Positions 8,001-17,042 of a stretch of 33,647 bases of DNA are shown piece after piece. Location: assembly GCA_023664725.1 (NCBI GenBank), contig JAMPFA010000001.1, forward strand, positions 764,924-798,570, written 5' to 3'. Numbering within the stretch: the first letter of the stretch is position 1; every line of letters starts with the position of its first letter. The notes beneath the pieces were generated by a model. It was given only the letters and a program-made list of their open reading frames with translations, made no database searches and was not told where the DNA came from. The stretch comes from Roseburia sp. GTDB lineage: Bacteria; Bacillota; Clostridia; Lachnospirales; Lachnospiraceae. The translations under genes and the position numbers were made by a program.

Positions 8001-8684
8001 TTACAACCTCGCCAATGTCTCCAGCGCATTATTTTTTAAAATCACTTTACCGTGCTCCTCCAGATAGCTGCTCCGGCTGCTGTCTTTTTCAATGGAAGTG
8101 GCATACTCCATGGAGGAGGCAACAAACTCATAGATATATTGTCTGCTGCTCTGGTTTAGATCTGCCCAGAGGAAATACTGCTGTTTCTTATCCAGGTAAT
8201 AAAGACGGCTCTTTGCATTTTCCGGGCTGGGCAAAACCCTGCAGAAATCCCTAACCCTGGCAAAAGACACGAAATTTACCAGATAAGCATATCCCTCCGC
8301 ATCTCTGCTGGCCTCCTGCTGCCGTGCGCCCGAATATCCAAGCTCCCTTAAAACGTCAAGCTCCTCTTCCTTATCCTGCTGCAAACTTTGTCTGCCTGCT
8401 AACATATTCCTCAAATGCTCTATGATCTCCGATCCGTTGACCTGGCTCTCCGTAAAGGTAAGGACAATCTCATCTTCAGACATTATGGCCGCCTGAATAG
8501 ACATCATATTGCCACTGGCATGAAATCCCACTTCCTCTTCTGCTATATGAATCAATTTTTCCAGAAAGTTTCTGGCATTTTGGGTATTGGTAAAAAAATC
8601 GTCAAGCCCTATGCCATTTCTGGCCAGATCCTCCTGTGTGAGGGTACATCGAAGTACACCATTTCCCATTTTTTCAAATTTCAT
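8001..8684 (-). CDS. mecA: MecA-family adaptor protein
   Basis: At 227 residues it is close to the length of Bacillus MecA. In that family the N-terminal domain captures substrates (ComK, unfolded proteins) and the C-terminal domain docks on the ClpC unfoldase for ClpCP proteolysis. The N-terminus MKFEKMGNGVLRCTLTQEDL, then GIGLDDFFTNTQNARNFLEKLIHIA and VGFHASGNMMSIQ, is typical. An acidic linker (QQDKEEELDVLREL) leads to the C-terminal domain with YLVNFVSFARVRDFCRVL and YYLDKKQQYFLW. It follows the pyrophosphatase gene by 18 nt and precedes the flavin-reductase gene by 11 nt. Clostridial substrates are not known from this context. Confidence 0.9.
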   Translation of the reverse strand: MKFEKMGNGVLRCTLTQEDLARNGIGLDDFFTNTQNARNFLEKLIHIAEEEVGFHASGNMMSIQAAIMSEDEIVLTFTESQVNGSEIIEHLRNMLAGRQSLQQDKEEELDVLRELGYSGARQQEASRDAEGYAYLVNFVSFARVRDFCRVLPSPENAKSRLYYLDKKQQYFLWADLNQSSRQYIYEFVASSMEYATSIEKDSSRSSYLEEHGKVILKNNALETLARL

Positions 8685-8702
8685 TCTATCACATCCTTTA
8701 CC

Positions 8703-10370
8703 CTACTCCTGCATGACTGCCATGAGGGATGGTATTAACTGCTTCTTGCGGGAAACCACACCTTTTAAAAGATACCCCTCTTCCTCTATGCTGGCAGAAA
8801 AGGCTTTCCCTATGATTGCCTCCGCCCCTTCTCCTGCGGTAAGCAGCATGGTGGATTCCTCTATAATATCGGTGAGCATAACAAAAATCATATCCAGCCC
8901 GTTTTGATTTAACGCTGTATCAATATAATCTTTTAATCTCTCCCGGACAGATTCCAATTCTTCTCTGCTCATAGCGCTAAGCTGCGCCACTCCAAAATTG
9001 TATTCCCCTGCTGTAAATTTTTTGAAATCCTGATAAAAAATCTCCTCCGGCGTTTTGCGGTTAAAGTCACTGCCCGCCCGAAACATATTCTTTGCAAGGT
9101 TCTCAATATCAATTCCGGCAATATTCGCCAGTTCTTCCGCAGCTGTCCGATCCAGCGAAGTGCATGTGGGAGAACGGAACATCAGCGTATCCGATAGGAT
9201 CGCAGCAAGCAAAAGTCCTGCAATCTTTTCCGGGATTTCCACATCCTTTTCCTGGTAGATCTGGTAAATAATGGTAGATGTGCATCCTAAGGGCTGATTG
9301 CGAAAGAACACCGGAGAGATCGTCTCTAAACTCCCCAGCCTGTGATGATCGATGATCTCCAAAATTTCTGCACCGTCAATCCCATCCACCGCCTGGCTCT
9401 TCTCGTTGTGGTCTACCAGTATCACCTGTTTTTTCTGCATATTCAAAAGATTTCTGCGGGAGATCATTCCTGCATAATCGCCCTCCTCGTCAAGAACTGG
9501 GAAATCCCTGTGCCTAACCTTGGACATGATCTCTTTTACATCATCCACATAGTCTTCCAGATCAAAAGAAATGATACCGTCTTTTGTCATAAAATATTTA
9601 ATGGGCATACTCTGGTTGATCAGTCTTGCCACCGTAAAGGTTTCATAGGGTGTCCCGATCACAACGCAGTCCCTTTTTTTGGCAGCTTCCAACACTTCTT
9701 TGCTCACGTCAAAACCGCAGCAGACCACGATACAGCTTGCGTTCAATTCGATGGCCTTCATCTGGGATTCCAGCGCATCTCCCAAGATCACCAGATCATC
9801 CCGCTCCACATGCATCTCCATCCAGTCGGGGCCTGTAGAGACAACTACTTTTCCTTTTACAAAATAAGCATGTTCATTTCCGGTTAAAATATTTCCCTGT
9901 ATCGTCTCCAATATATTCTTATACTGGGTTTTTGCAATTGACAGGATATGATTGTCGTATACATCCATATAGGAAGTGGCAATATCGCTGGTGACGATAA
10001 GGCCTTTGACCTTGTGATTTGGCCCTGTCACCGGAAGAGTTACCACATTCTCCGTCTTCATCAACTCCCATGCCCGCTTCAGGGAAATATGCTCACTTAC
10101 CCCTGCTGTCTGACGAAAGGAGATATCTTTGATCTGCGCTCCCACATCCGTCACCAGTTCCGGCTCTTCCATCTCAAACTGATCCAGAACATATCTGGTC
10201 TCCTCATTGATATTTCCTGCCCGTTTTGCCACAAAATGAACGTTTTCCGTTTTGTTTTTCAAATCTGCGTAGGCAATCGCCGCACAGATGGAATCTGTGT
10301 CAGGATTCTTATGCCCAATCACCCACACCTGTTTTTCCCGTCTCAACCCTATCCCGTTCCTCTCCTGCAC
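8703..10370 (-). CDS. ppaC: manganese-dependent inorganic pyrophosphatase with CBS-DRTGG insert
   Basis: A family II pyrophosphatase that hydrolyses pyrophosphate using a di-metal centre. The DHH-type core shows GHKNPDTDSICAA near the N-terminus, then DHHRLGS and LSDTLMFRSPTCT. The C-terminal DHHA2 domain ends in KGVVSRKKQLIPSL, which supplies substrate-binding basic residues. Two CBS domains with a DRTGG domain between them interrupt the core (about residues 70-300), the arrangement known for adenine-nucleotide-regulated clostridial enzymes. Start choice: an ATG at 10394 has no ribosome site, whereas a GTG at 10370 has AAAGGA 6 nt upstream (555 residues). A TTG at 10346 would give the most usual length. 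It is first in an operon with mecA and the flavin-reductase gene. Confidence 0.9.
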   Translation of the reverse strand: MQERNGIGLRREKQVWVIGHKNPDTDSICAAIAYADLKNKTENVHFVAKRAGNINEETRYVLDQFEMEEPELVTDVGAQIKDISFRQTAGVSEHISLKRAWELMKTENVVTLPVTGPNHKVKGLIVTSDIATSYMDVYDNHILSIAKTQYKNILETIQGNILTGNEHAYFVKGKVVVSTGPDWMEMHVERDDLVILGDALESQMKAIELNASCIVVCCGFDVSKEVLEAAKKRDCVVIGTPYETFTVARLINQSMPIKYFMTKDGIISFDLEDYVDDVKEIMSKVRHRDFPVLDEEGDYAGMISRRNLLNMQKKQVILVDHNEKSQAVDGIDGAEILEIIDHHRLGSLETISPVFFRNQPLGCTSTIIYQIYQEKDVEIPEKIAGLLLAAILSDTLMFRSPTCTSLDRTAAEELANIAGIDIENLAKNMFRAGSDFNRKTPEEIFYQDFKKFTAGEYNFGVAQLSAMSREELESVRERLKDYIDTALNQNGLDMIFVMLTDIIEESTMLLTAGEGAEAIIGKAFSASIEEEGYLLKGVVSRKKQLIPSLMAVMQE

Positions 10371-10499
10371 TTTGCGTCCTTTGACACCATGCAATCTCTA
10401 TGACTAATAGGGCTGCCCCACAGAGCCAAGTCTGCTGCTCCCGTGACACCCCATTTTTACTTCTGCTATCTATCCTATTCCATTATCCCAAAAAAGTTC

Positions 10500-11153
10500 C
10501 TATAATAATCCAAAAGCATGCAAAACAAGTGCAGCTACTCCCACCAGATTCACAATGGAAACTACAGAAGCCACTTTAATAAACCCTTTTACAGCAAGCA
10601 ATTCTGATACCTCTGATTTGATCAGCTCTGTCTTTTTATCGGACTCTTCAAATAAAGTCTGAATATTACGGTAACATTTCACGTTTTCCGTATGTATCTT
10701 GTCATTTAAATCCCCTTTTATCTTTTCTAAAGGCTCCTGTATACCGGCTATGGTCTCCGAAATCTTTTCGTTCTGCTCATCGATGATCTTGCGTATCTCC
10801 TCATTCTGGCTGTCAATGAGCTTTTTCACTTCCTCGTACTGCTCTGTGCTGTTTAAGGCATTCTCTGCAAGACGCTCGGCAAAAGTTTCGTTGAGTTCTT
10901 TCATCTTGGCATCTACCTGACCAACCATGCTGTCAATCTGGCTTCTGACACCTGCAACCACTCTGTCTGCCGCATCTTTCTTCACATCCAACATATCGGA
11001 GAGTTCTTTTGCCTTGCCCTCTCTCTCCTCCACGATCTCCTGCAGCTGCTGTACCTTATTTTCTTTTGTCGCCAGAAGGCTCTGGAGCTGCTTTGCCTTC
11101 TCCCTGAATTCATCTATCTGGCTTAGTAAAAAATCATCTTTTTCCACGTTCAT
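10500..11153 (-). CDS. tail-anchored coiled-coil protein, function unknown
   Basis: The ATG at 11153 (217 residues) is chosen because AAAGGA lies 6 nt upstream; an in-frame ATG at 11183 has no such site. From residue 5 to about 180 the protein is an almost continuous heptad-rich coiled coil (for example REKAKQLQSLLATKENKVQQ and NEEIRKIIDEQNEKISETI). A single hydrophobic C-terminal segment (VASVVSIVNLVGVAALVLHA) should anchor it in the membrane with the coil in the cytoplasm. The pattern superficially resembles structural or scaffolding proteins; no catalytic motif is visible. It appears to be a single-gene unit between the pyrophosphatase operon and the first PFOR. Confidence 0.75.
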   Translation of the reverse strand: MNVEKDDFLLSQIDEFREKAKQLQSLLATKENKVQQLQEIVEEREGKAKELSDMLDVKKDAADRVVAGVRSQIDSMVGQVDAKMKELNETFAERLAENALNSTEQYEEVKKLIDSQNEEIRKIIDEQNEKISETIAGIQEPLEKIKGDLNDKIHTENVKCYRNIQTLFEESDKKTELIKSEVSELLAVKGFIKVASVVSIVNLVGVAALVLHAFGLL

Positions 11154-11295
11154 TCTTAATCCTTTCCCGCCGAAAATTGTCATTTTACGACTTTCTGTGC
11201 AATTATTGTAGCATTATAGGGAAATCTTGTAAAGAGCGGATTTCTATTTTTATCTCCAGGTCAAACACTATGATATAGCTTTTTACTAGAAAAAA

Positions 11296-11329
11296 ACTGT
11301 CCCCGTTTAAACAGCTCTCCGGGGACAGT
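11296..11329 (-). terminator. terminator of the first PFOR gene
   Basis: Perfect 10-bp stem ACTGTCCCCG / CGGGGACAGT with a 14-nt loop, followed on the minus strand by TTTTTT. It lies 12 bp after the PFOR stop codon. Confidence 0.85.
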
Positions 11330-11341
11330 CATTAAAAAATA

Positions 11342-14300
11342 CTATTTTGGCATGGGATACTTTTCCTTCAATTCCAAAAGCCTCTCATATCTTAGCTCGG
11401 CTTCTCCCTTTGCTTTTCCAAACAGCTCTGCGGCCCGTTCCTTGTTGGAACGCATCAGGGCGTTAAACCGCACTTCTCCATTTAAAAATTCCATATAGTC
11501 AATAGAAGGCTTTTTGCTGTCTAAATGGAATACAGGATGCCCTATTTCTCCCACAGGAGGCTGATACCGGAACAGATGCCAATAGCCTGTCTCCACCGCC
11601 TTTTTCTCCTCTTGCTGGGCCATCATCATCCCCGCTTTGATTCCCTGGTTGATACAGGGAGCGTAGGCCAAAATCAGAGACGGCCCGTTATAGTTTTCCG
11701 CCTCCGTCAAAGCCCGGACGCACTGGTTGTAGTCCGCTCCCATGGCAATCTGGGCCACAAACACATTTCCATAACTCATTGCCATGGATGCCAGATCTTT
11801 TTTCTTTCCTTCTTTTCCCCCGGCGGCAAACTGGGCAATGGCTCCTGTCGGGGTGGATTTTGACGCCTGTCCTCCAGTGTTTGAGTATACCTCCGTGTCA
11901 AAAACCAGGATATTGATGTTTCTTCCGCTGGCAAGTACATGGTCTAAGCCCCCAAAACCGATATCGTAGGCAAATCCGTCGCCGCCGAAAATCCACTGGG
12001 ATTTTTTCACCAGGAAATCTTTTTTCTTTAAAATCTGCTCTCCTGGCTCACACTGGCACTCTAACAGTTGTCCGATCAGCTTCTCCGTGGCATCCTGGTT
12101 TTCCATACCGCTGTCGTAAGTGGTAATCCACTCTCCCGCTGCCTGGCGCAAAGCTTCCACTTTCGTCTCTCTTGCCAGTTTCCGCACATCTTCCTTTAGT
12201 CCTTCCCTGATGGTATCGGTGGCAAGAAGCATTCCAAGGCCAAATTCCGCCGCATCCTCAAACAGGGAGTTTGACCACACCGGCCCCTGTCCCTTCTCAT
12301 TGATGGCGTAGGAGGTTGCCGGGGAGGAATTGCCCCAGATGGAGCTGCACCCAGTGGCATTGGCGATATACATCCTGTTTCCAAAAAGCTGTGTCACCAG
12401 TTTTGCATAGGCCGATTCCCCGCATCCCGGGCAGGCTCCGTGGAACTCCAAAAGTGGCTGACGGAACTGGCTTCCCTTTACCGTTGCCGGATTTGTCTTT
12501 TTCAACACATCCTCTTTTTTCTTTAAGGTTCTTCCATAATTAAAATATTCCTGAGCTTTGTACTGCTCTTCCACAGGTTTCATCACCAGAGCCTTTTCTT
12601 TTGCAGGGCAGCAGGCGGCACAGGTGCCGCAGCCGGTACAGTCCAAAACTGAAACTGTTACTGCAAACTGATATTCTTTTTCCCCTGTCATATCCAGAGT
12701 CTTCATACCCGTGGGCGCTTCCTGCCGCTCTCTGTGGTTAAGCACTGCCGGACGAATCACGGCATGAGGACAGACATAGGAACAGATATTACACTGGATA
12801 CAGTTTTCCGGGATCCATTCAGGAACGGTCACCGCCACATTCCGCTTCTCATATGCCGTAGTCCCGGAAGGGGCATGTCCGTCGGCGTAGGGAACAAAGG
12901 TAGACACCGGAAGCTTATTTCCCTCAAAAGCGTTCACCGCCCGCTGGATGTTGTTGACGTATTCTTCCTGCTCCTTGTTTTCCCCTTTGACTTTTTCTCC
13001 AAAGAGATTGTCGCTGTCCTCGCTTACCCAGTCTTTTGTGGCTTCAACTTTTTGCATTCCCTCCATGCCCGCATCAATAGCGGCACAGTTTTTCTGTACT
13101 ACCTCGTCTCCTTTTTTCCCGTAGGTAGCTTTTGCTGCTTCTTTTAAAAGCCTTGTCACCTCTTCCTGGGGGAGGATTTTCGTCAACTTGAAAAATGCCG
13201 CCTGCAAAATGGTGTTGATCCTGGTAGTTCCCATTCCCGTTTCCTGCCCTATCTTTACACCGTCAATAACATAAAACTGAATGTGGTTCTCATAGATAAA
13301 CCGCTTCACCTGTTTGGGCAGATGCTTTTCCACTTCCTCCGGCTTCCAGGGGCAGTTTAAGAGGAAGATTCCCCCGGGCACCAGATCCTGCACCATATTG
13401 TAAGTCCAGAGATAGGAAGGCTTGTGGCATGCCACGAAATCCGCCTTTTCCACCAGATAAGGGGAACGTATCCGGTGCTCGCCAAATCTTAAATGGGAGA
13501 CGGTAAGTCCTCCTGATTTCTTGGAGTCGTAGTCAAAATATGCCTGGGCAAAAAGATCTGTATTGTTTCCGATGATCTTTACAGAGTTCTTGTTTGCTCC
13601 CACAGTACCGTCCGCTCCGATACCCCAGAATTTACAGCTGTATATTTTTTCATTTAAATTGTCCGGCGTCTCTTTTTCCTCTAAGGAGAGGTTCGTCACG
13701 TCATCCCGGATGCCGATGGTAAACTCCTCCTTTCCCTGGTTGTCAAAAACAGCCAAAATCTGTCCCGGTGTGGTATTTTTGGAGCTAAGGCCGTAACGTC
13801 CCCTTAAAACTTTGATCCCTTCCACTTTCTGCTGCTGCAAAGCTGCAAGCACATCCAGATACAAGGGCTCTCCTGCGCCGCCAGGCTCCTTTGTCCGGTC
13901 CAGCACAGAAATCGTCTCTACAGTTTTTGGCAATGCTTTTACAAATGACTCACTGCAAAACGGACGGTACAGCCGGACTTTTATCACGCCCACCTTCTCA
14001 TTTTTTGTAATGAGATAATCCACCGCCTCCTCAATGGTTTCACAGACAGAACCCATTGCAACAATTACGTGTTTTGCATCGCTGGCGCCATAGTAGTTAA
14101 AAATATGATAACTGCTGCCGATTTTCTGGTTGACCTTCTCCATGTAGGATTCCACCAGGGCCGGAATCTCTTCGTAGTGTTTGTTGGAAGCCTCTCTGAC
14201 CTGGAAATAGGTGTCCGGGTTTTGTGCCTGCCCCATCAGGTAGGGATGCTCCGGGTTGGGGGCGTGGCTGCGAAACTCATCCGCCGCCTCTTTTGGAAAT

Positions 14301-14881
14301 AAATCCCTTAAATCCGCCTCATCCCAGACGGAAATTTTCTGTATCTCGTGGGAGGTGCGGAACCCGTCAAAAAAGTTGAGAAAGGGGATTTTTCCCTCGA
14401 TTGCCGCACAGTGGGCCACCGGGGATAAATCCATCACCTCCTGGACGGAGGCCTCGCAGAGCATGGCCGCCCCGGTCTGCCTGCAGGCGTACACATCGGA
14501 GTGATCCCCGAAAATACTAAGGGCGTGGGCAGCCACAGTCCTGGCCGCCACATGGAACACCCCTGGAAGGCCTTCCCCGGCGATTTTGTAGAGGTTGGGA
14601 ATCATCAGCAAAAGCCCCTGGGATGCGGTGAAGGTGGTGGCAAAGGCCCCGGCGGTCAACGCCCCGTGGACGGCCCCCGCCGCCCCCGCCTCCGACTGCA
14701 TCTCAGAGATTTCCACTTTTTGTCCAAATAAATTTTTCCTGCCCTCCACCGACCAGGCCTCCGTCACCTCCGCCATCACGGAGGAGGGAGTGATTGGGTA
14801 AATGGCCGCCACATCGGTGTAGGCGTATGCCACATGGGCGGCGGCGTGGTTGCCGTCCATGGTTGCTCGTTTTCTTTCCAT
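11342..14881 (-). CDS. nifJ: pyruvate:ferredoxin (flavodoxin) oxidoreductase, paralog 1
   Basis: A single-chain 1179-residue PFOR that oxidises pyruvate with CoA to acetyl-CoA and CO2, reducing ferredoxin. Residues known from the Desulfovibrio enzyme are in place: Thr31 (YPITPSS), Glu64 (thiamine pyrophosphate activation) and Arg114 (VAARTVA). The inserted ferredoxin domain carries CIQCNICSYVCP and CTGCGTCAACCP for two [4Fe-4S] clusters. The C-terminal thiamine domain has CPGCGE, ATGCSSIWG and GDGFAYDIGFGGLDHV, plus the distal cluster Cys in YAPCINQG. GAGGA precedes the ATG. It lies 88 nt after the anti-sigma gene on the same strand. Its 5' third is unusually GC-rich with C-runs, unlike paralog 2, suggesting different history or expression. 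Pyruvate is inferred; other 2-oxoacids are possible. Confidence 0.93.
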   Translation of the reverse strand: MERKRATMDGNHAAAHVAYAYTDVAAIYPITPSSVMAEVTEAWSVEGRKNLFGQKVEISEMQSEAGAAGAVHGALTAGAFATTFTASQGLLLMIPNLYKIAGEGLPGVFHVAARTVAAHALSIFGDHSDVYACRQTGAAMLCEASVQEVMDLSPVAHCAAIEGKIPFLNFFDGFRTSHEIQKISVWDEADLRDLFPKEAADEFRSHAPNPEHPYLMGQAQNPDTYFQVREASNKHYEEIPALVESYMEKVNQKIGSSYHIFNYYGASDAKHVIVAMGSVCETIEEAVDYLITKNEKVGVIKVRLYRPFCSESFVKALPKTVETISVLDRTKEPGGAGEPLYLDVLAALQQQKVEGIKVLRGRYGLSSKNTTPGQILAVFDNQGKEEFTIGIRDDVTNLSLEEKETPDNLNEKIYSCKFWGIGADGTVGANKNSVKIIGNNTDLFAQAYFDYDSKKSGGLTVSHLRFGEHRIRSPYLVEKADFVACHKPSYLWTYNMVQDLVPGGIFLLNCPWKPEEVEKHLPKQVKRFIYENHIQFYVIDGVKIGQETGMGTTRINTILQAAFFKLTKILPQEEVTRLLKEAAKATYGKKGDEVVQKNCAAIDAGMEGMQKVEATKDWVSEDSDNLFGEKVKGENKEQEEYVNNIQRAVNAFEGNKLPVSTFVPYADGHAPSGTTAYEKRNVAVTVPEWIPENCIQCNICSYVCPHAVIRPAVLNHRERQEAPTGMKTLDMTGEKEYQFAVTVSVLDCTGCGTCAACCPAKEKALVMKPVEEQYKAQEYFNYGRTLKKKEDVLKKTNPATVKGSQFRQPLLEFHGACPGCGESAYAKLVTQLFGNRMYIANATGCSSIWGNSSPATSYAINEKGQGPVWSNSLFEDAAEFGLGMLLATDTIREGLKEDVRKLARETKVEALRQAAGEWITTYDSGMENQDATEKLIGQLLECQCEPGEQILKKKDFLVKKSQWIFGGDGFAYDIGFGGLDHVLASGRNINILVFDTEVYSNTGGQASKSTPTGAIAQFAAGGKEGKKKDLASMAMSYGNVFVAQIAMGADYNQCVRALTEAENYNGPSLILAYAPCINQGIKAGMMMAQQEEKKAVETGYWHLFRYQPPVGEIGHPVFHLDSKKPSIDYMEFLNGEVRFNALMRSNKERAAELFGKAKGEAELRYERLLELKEKYPMPK

Positions 14882-14969
14882 AGCAAAATCCTCTTTTCAT
14901 TTTTTTATAGGATTTCCCGTTTTTTTGGAAAGAATACATATTGTTTCTATCAGAATGCTTTGCCTGCGG

Positions 14970-16232
14970 CTACTCGTCAAACATAATCTCTTTTGCATAA
15001 GCTGCTTTCCCTGGAAGATTTTCCCAGTTCTCACCCTTACACTCATCCATATAAGTAATGTAATCACAGATATACACGGTGACTTTTGACACATCCCGGT
15101 TATAAATACTGTACACTTCTGCATTGTCCCCCTGGGATTCCAAAGGCTTACCCTGGGCATCACGAATTACAACCACGTAATCTACAATGCTCTCTCCTTC
15201 AGGCAGAATTGCCTCCGCCTGGATTTCATAAGGCGTTTTTGTAATTTTTGCAATCCCATATCCGTTTGCATCTGTCTCATTGATTTCTTTTACCAGACAG
15301 TCAGAATTATCTTTTTCGATATCCAATGTAAAATTCCAGTTTCCCTCCACACATTCCGGTATTTGTATGGTTTCTCCAGGATTGTCATAATCCCCTGTCC
15401 AATTATAACCATAAAACACTTTTTCAATATTTAACTGATACTGGAATTTATCCGGTATTCCGATTCTTCTAAAATGCTCATCCCAATTTTCTTCCGTAAT
15501 CCATCCGTCATAGCCCGGGGTTAAATCCTCTACAAATTCGCTTGCATCAATACGGATAATCCCTGTGAAATTCTGGTCATCCTCAAAAGTGCCCTCCACG
15601 CTATTCGGCGCCAATGCCACTCCATCCTTTATCACTGGCCCGCCGCTTTCCGTCATATCAGCCACTGCCGTTGTCTGGAGCTGAACCGTGCTGAACTCCC
15701 ACTGGCCTTTTGTGTCTTCCATATATTCCTTGGGCAACGGTTCCTCTGTCTGTATATGAATCCCAATATAGACTGCCATGTCATTGCAGTACACCTCCCC
15801 CAGGGTGACGGTGACGCCGTTATCCCGCTGAATATAGGGGCTGTCTGATTCTTTGGATTCTGCTGCGCCCTCCCCCAATCCTTCCGTGCCCTCCTTTGGC
15901 TCCTCTGTCTCCTCCGGTATCCATTTCACGGAACGGCTGCTGTAATCCCCCTTGTAGCTCACCTTCTCCTCCACATCCTGAAAAAAGGAACGCATAAGCG
16001 GGAGCTTTGCCGCCAAGGCCGGGTTTGCCGCACAGACAACCACGAAAAGGACAAAGGCCGCCGCCACGGCGGAAAACCCCGCCAGCATTTTTCCCCTGCT
16101 CCTTCTCCTCCTGTTCCTCTCCGCTTTTCGGATTTTCTGATAGGCCTGCTCCATCTTAGCATCCACGAAAGGACTCTCCAAAAGGGCATTTCCCAGTACC
16201 TCCCTGTATTCCTGCTCTGTATATTCTCTCAT
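14970..16232 (-). CDS. DUF4179-type anti-sigma factor, membrane protein
   Basis: A 420-residue protein following an ECF sigma gene. The cytoplasmic N-terminus (1-48) is short and ends in a strongly basic stop (RNRRRRSRGK). One membrane span covers about residues 50-69, with about 350 residues outside. The extracellular part begins with the family-like ANPALAAKLPLMRSFF and holds beta-rich repeats (GVTVTLGEVYCNDMAVYIGI). An acidic low-complexity linker (EETEEPKEGTEGLGEG) joins the two. AGGAGG lies 6 nt before the ATG. It probably sequesters the sigma factor until an envelope signal is sensed. The 119-nt gap to the sigma gene contains an 11-bp direct repeat; the PFOR gene follows after 88 nt. 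Confidence 0.82.
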   Translation of the reverse strand: MREYTEQEYREVLGNALLESPFVDAKMEQAYQKIRKAERNRRRRSRGKMLAGFSAVAAAFVLFVVVCAANPALAAKLPLMRSFFQDVEEKVSYKGDYSSRSVKWIPEETEEPKEGTEGLGEGAAESKESDSPYIQRDNGVTVTLGEVYCNDMAVYIGIHIQTEEPLPKEYMEDTKGQWEFSTVQLQTTAVADMTESGGPVIKDGVALAPNSVEGTFEDDQNFTGIIRIDASEFVEDLTPGYDGWITEENWDEHFRRIGIPDKFQYQLNIEKVFYGYNWTGDYDNPGETIQIPECVEGNWNFTLDIEKDNSDCLVKEINETDANGYGIAKITKTPYEIQAEAILPEGESIVDYVVVIRDAQGKPLESQGDNAEVYSIYNRDVSKVTVYICDYITYMDECKGENWENLPGKAAYAKEIMFDE

Positions 16233-16250
16233 CGCTTACCTCCTGCATCC

Positions 16251-16296
16251 AATTGTTGTAATTTCTGCTTTCTTTTCCTGTTCCAAATTGTTGTAA
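16251..16296 (-). repeat. pair of 11-bp direct repeats between sigma and anti-sigma genes
   Basis: TTACAACAATT (minus strand) occurs at 16286-16296 and again at 16251-16261, 35 bp apart. The second copy ends just before the ribosome site of the anti-sigma gene. This could be a regulator site or an RNA element; nothing decides which. Confidence 0.4.
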
Positions 16297-16351
16297 CCTC
16301 CGCCTTCCTGGATTTTTCCGCAAATATGCCTGTATGCAGTTTCACCCAACA

Positions 16352-16852
16352 TCAGCAGATTAACTTAATCTGGCTGCGGAGCTTTTCTTTGCCCCGGTGC
16401 AGCCTGCTCTTTACGGTGCTCTCCTTCTTTTGCAGCATTTGTGCAATTTCCCTTGTGGTAAAATTTTCCCCGTAATACAGTTGGAAAATCGCCCGATCCT
16501 CCCTTGGCAGGGAGGCAATCATCTCCTGGAACTCCACGTCCGCAATGCCGCTGCTCATCACACCCTCCTCCGGTATCTGGTCGATTCCCGCAGTTCTCCT
16601 GTTCTGGTTGTAGATGCGGCTGCAGTTGTTGATCAGGATTTTGGTCAGCCAGGTTTTAAAATACTCCGGCTTTTTCAGCTCCCCCAGATGCTCGTAGGCG
16701 TCTGCGATAGTCTCCTGCATGGCGTCCGCCACATCCTCCTCATTCTGGAAAAAACCGTAGGCAACCCGCATCAGCGTCTGCTTGTTTTCTTCTATCAGGC
16801 GTATAAAGCTGTCAGCATTTCCACGCTGCGCCCGTCGTACTAATGCTTTCAA
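16352..16852 (-). CDS. ECF-type sigma-70 family factor
   Basis: A 166-residue sigma factor with only regions 2 and 4. Region 2 (about 10-75) includes the core-binding FFQNEEDVADAMQETIADAYE and YFKTWLTKILINNC. Region 4 (about 108-160) shows LPREDRAIFQLYYGENFTTREIAQML and the recognition helix KESTVKSRLHRGKEKLR. Translation probably starts at a TTG, since GGAGG stands 9 nt upstream and no ATG fits. The following DUF4179 protein is the expected anti-sigma partner. It is divergent from the DUF3800 gene. Target promoters are not evident; autoregulation is usual for the class. Confidence 0.9.
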   Translation of the reverse strand: MKALVRRAQRGNADSFIRLIEENKQTLMRVAYGFFQNEEDVADAMQETIADAYEHLGELKKPEYFKTWLTKILINNCSRIYNQNRRTAGIDQIPEEGVMSSGIADVEFQEMIASLPREDRAIFQLYYGENFTTREIAQMLQKKESTVKSRLHRGKEKLRSQIKLIC

Positions 16853-17006
16853 TGTTTTTATCCTCCGTCCTTTTTGGTTTTGCTAACGTCAGCTTTTTTT
16901 GTTTTACAATTATTAGATAGGGAAAAGGGGGTTTTCGATGCAGGGAAATTTATTTTTTTCATCATAACATAAAAATTTCCTTTTTCGGAGGTGTGCATAA
17001 AAAAGA

Positions 17007-17035
17007 TTGACAATTCATTTGGGTTGATTTACCAT
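17007..17035 (+). promoter_or_regulatory. promoter for the DUF3800 gene, implies leaderless mRNA
   Basis: A consensus TTGACA (17007-17012), a 17-bp spacer, then TACCAT (17030-17035). The expected transcription start is about 17042, next to the ATG at 17043, which has no ribosome binding site. Confidence 0.55.
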
Positions 17036-17042
17036 ATGTTTT

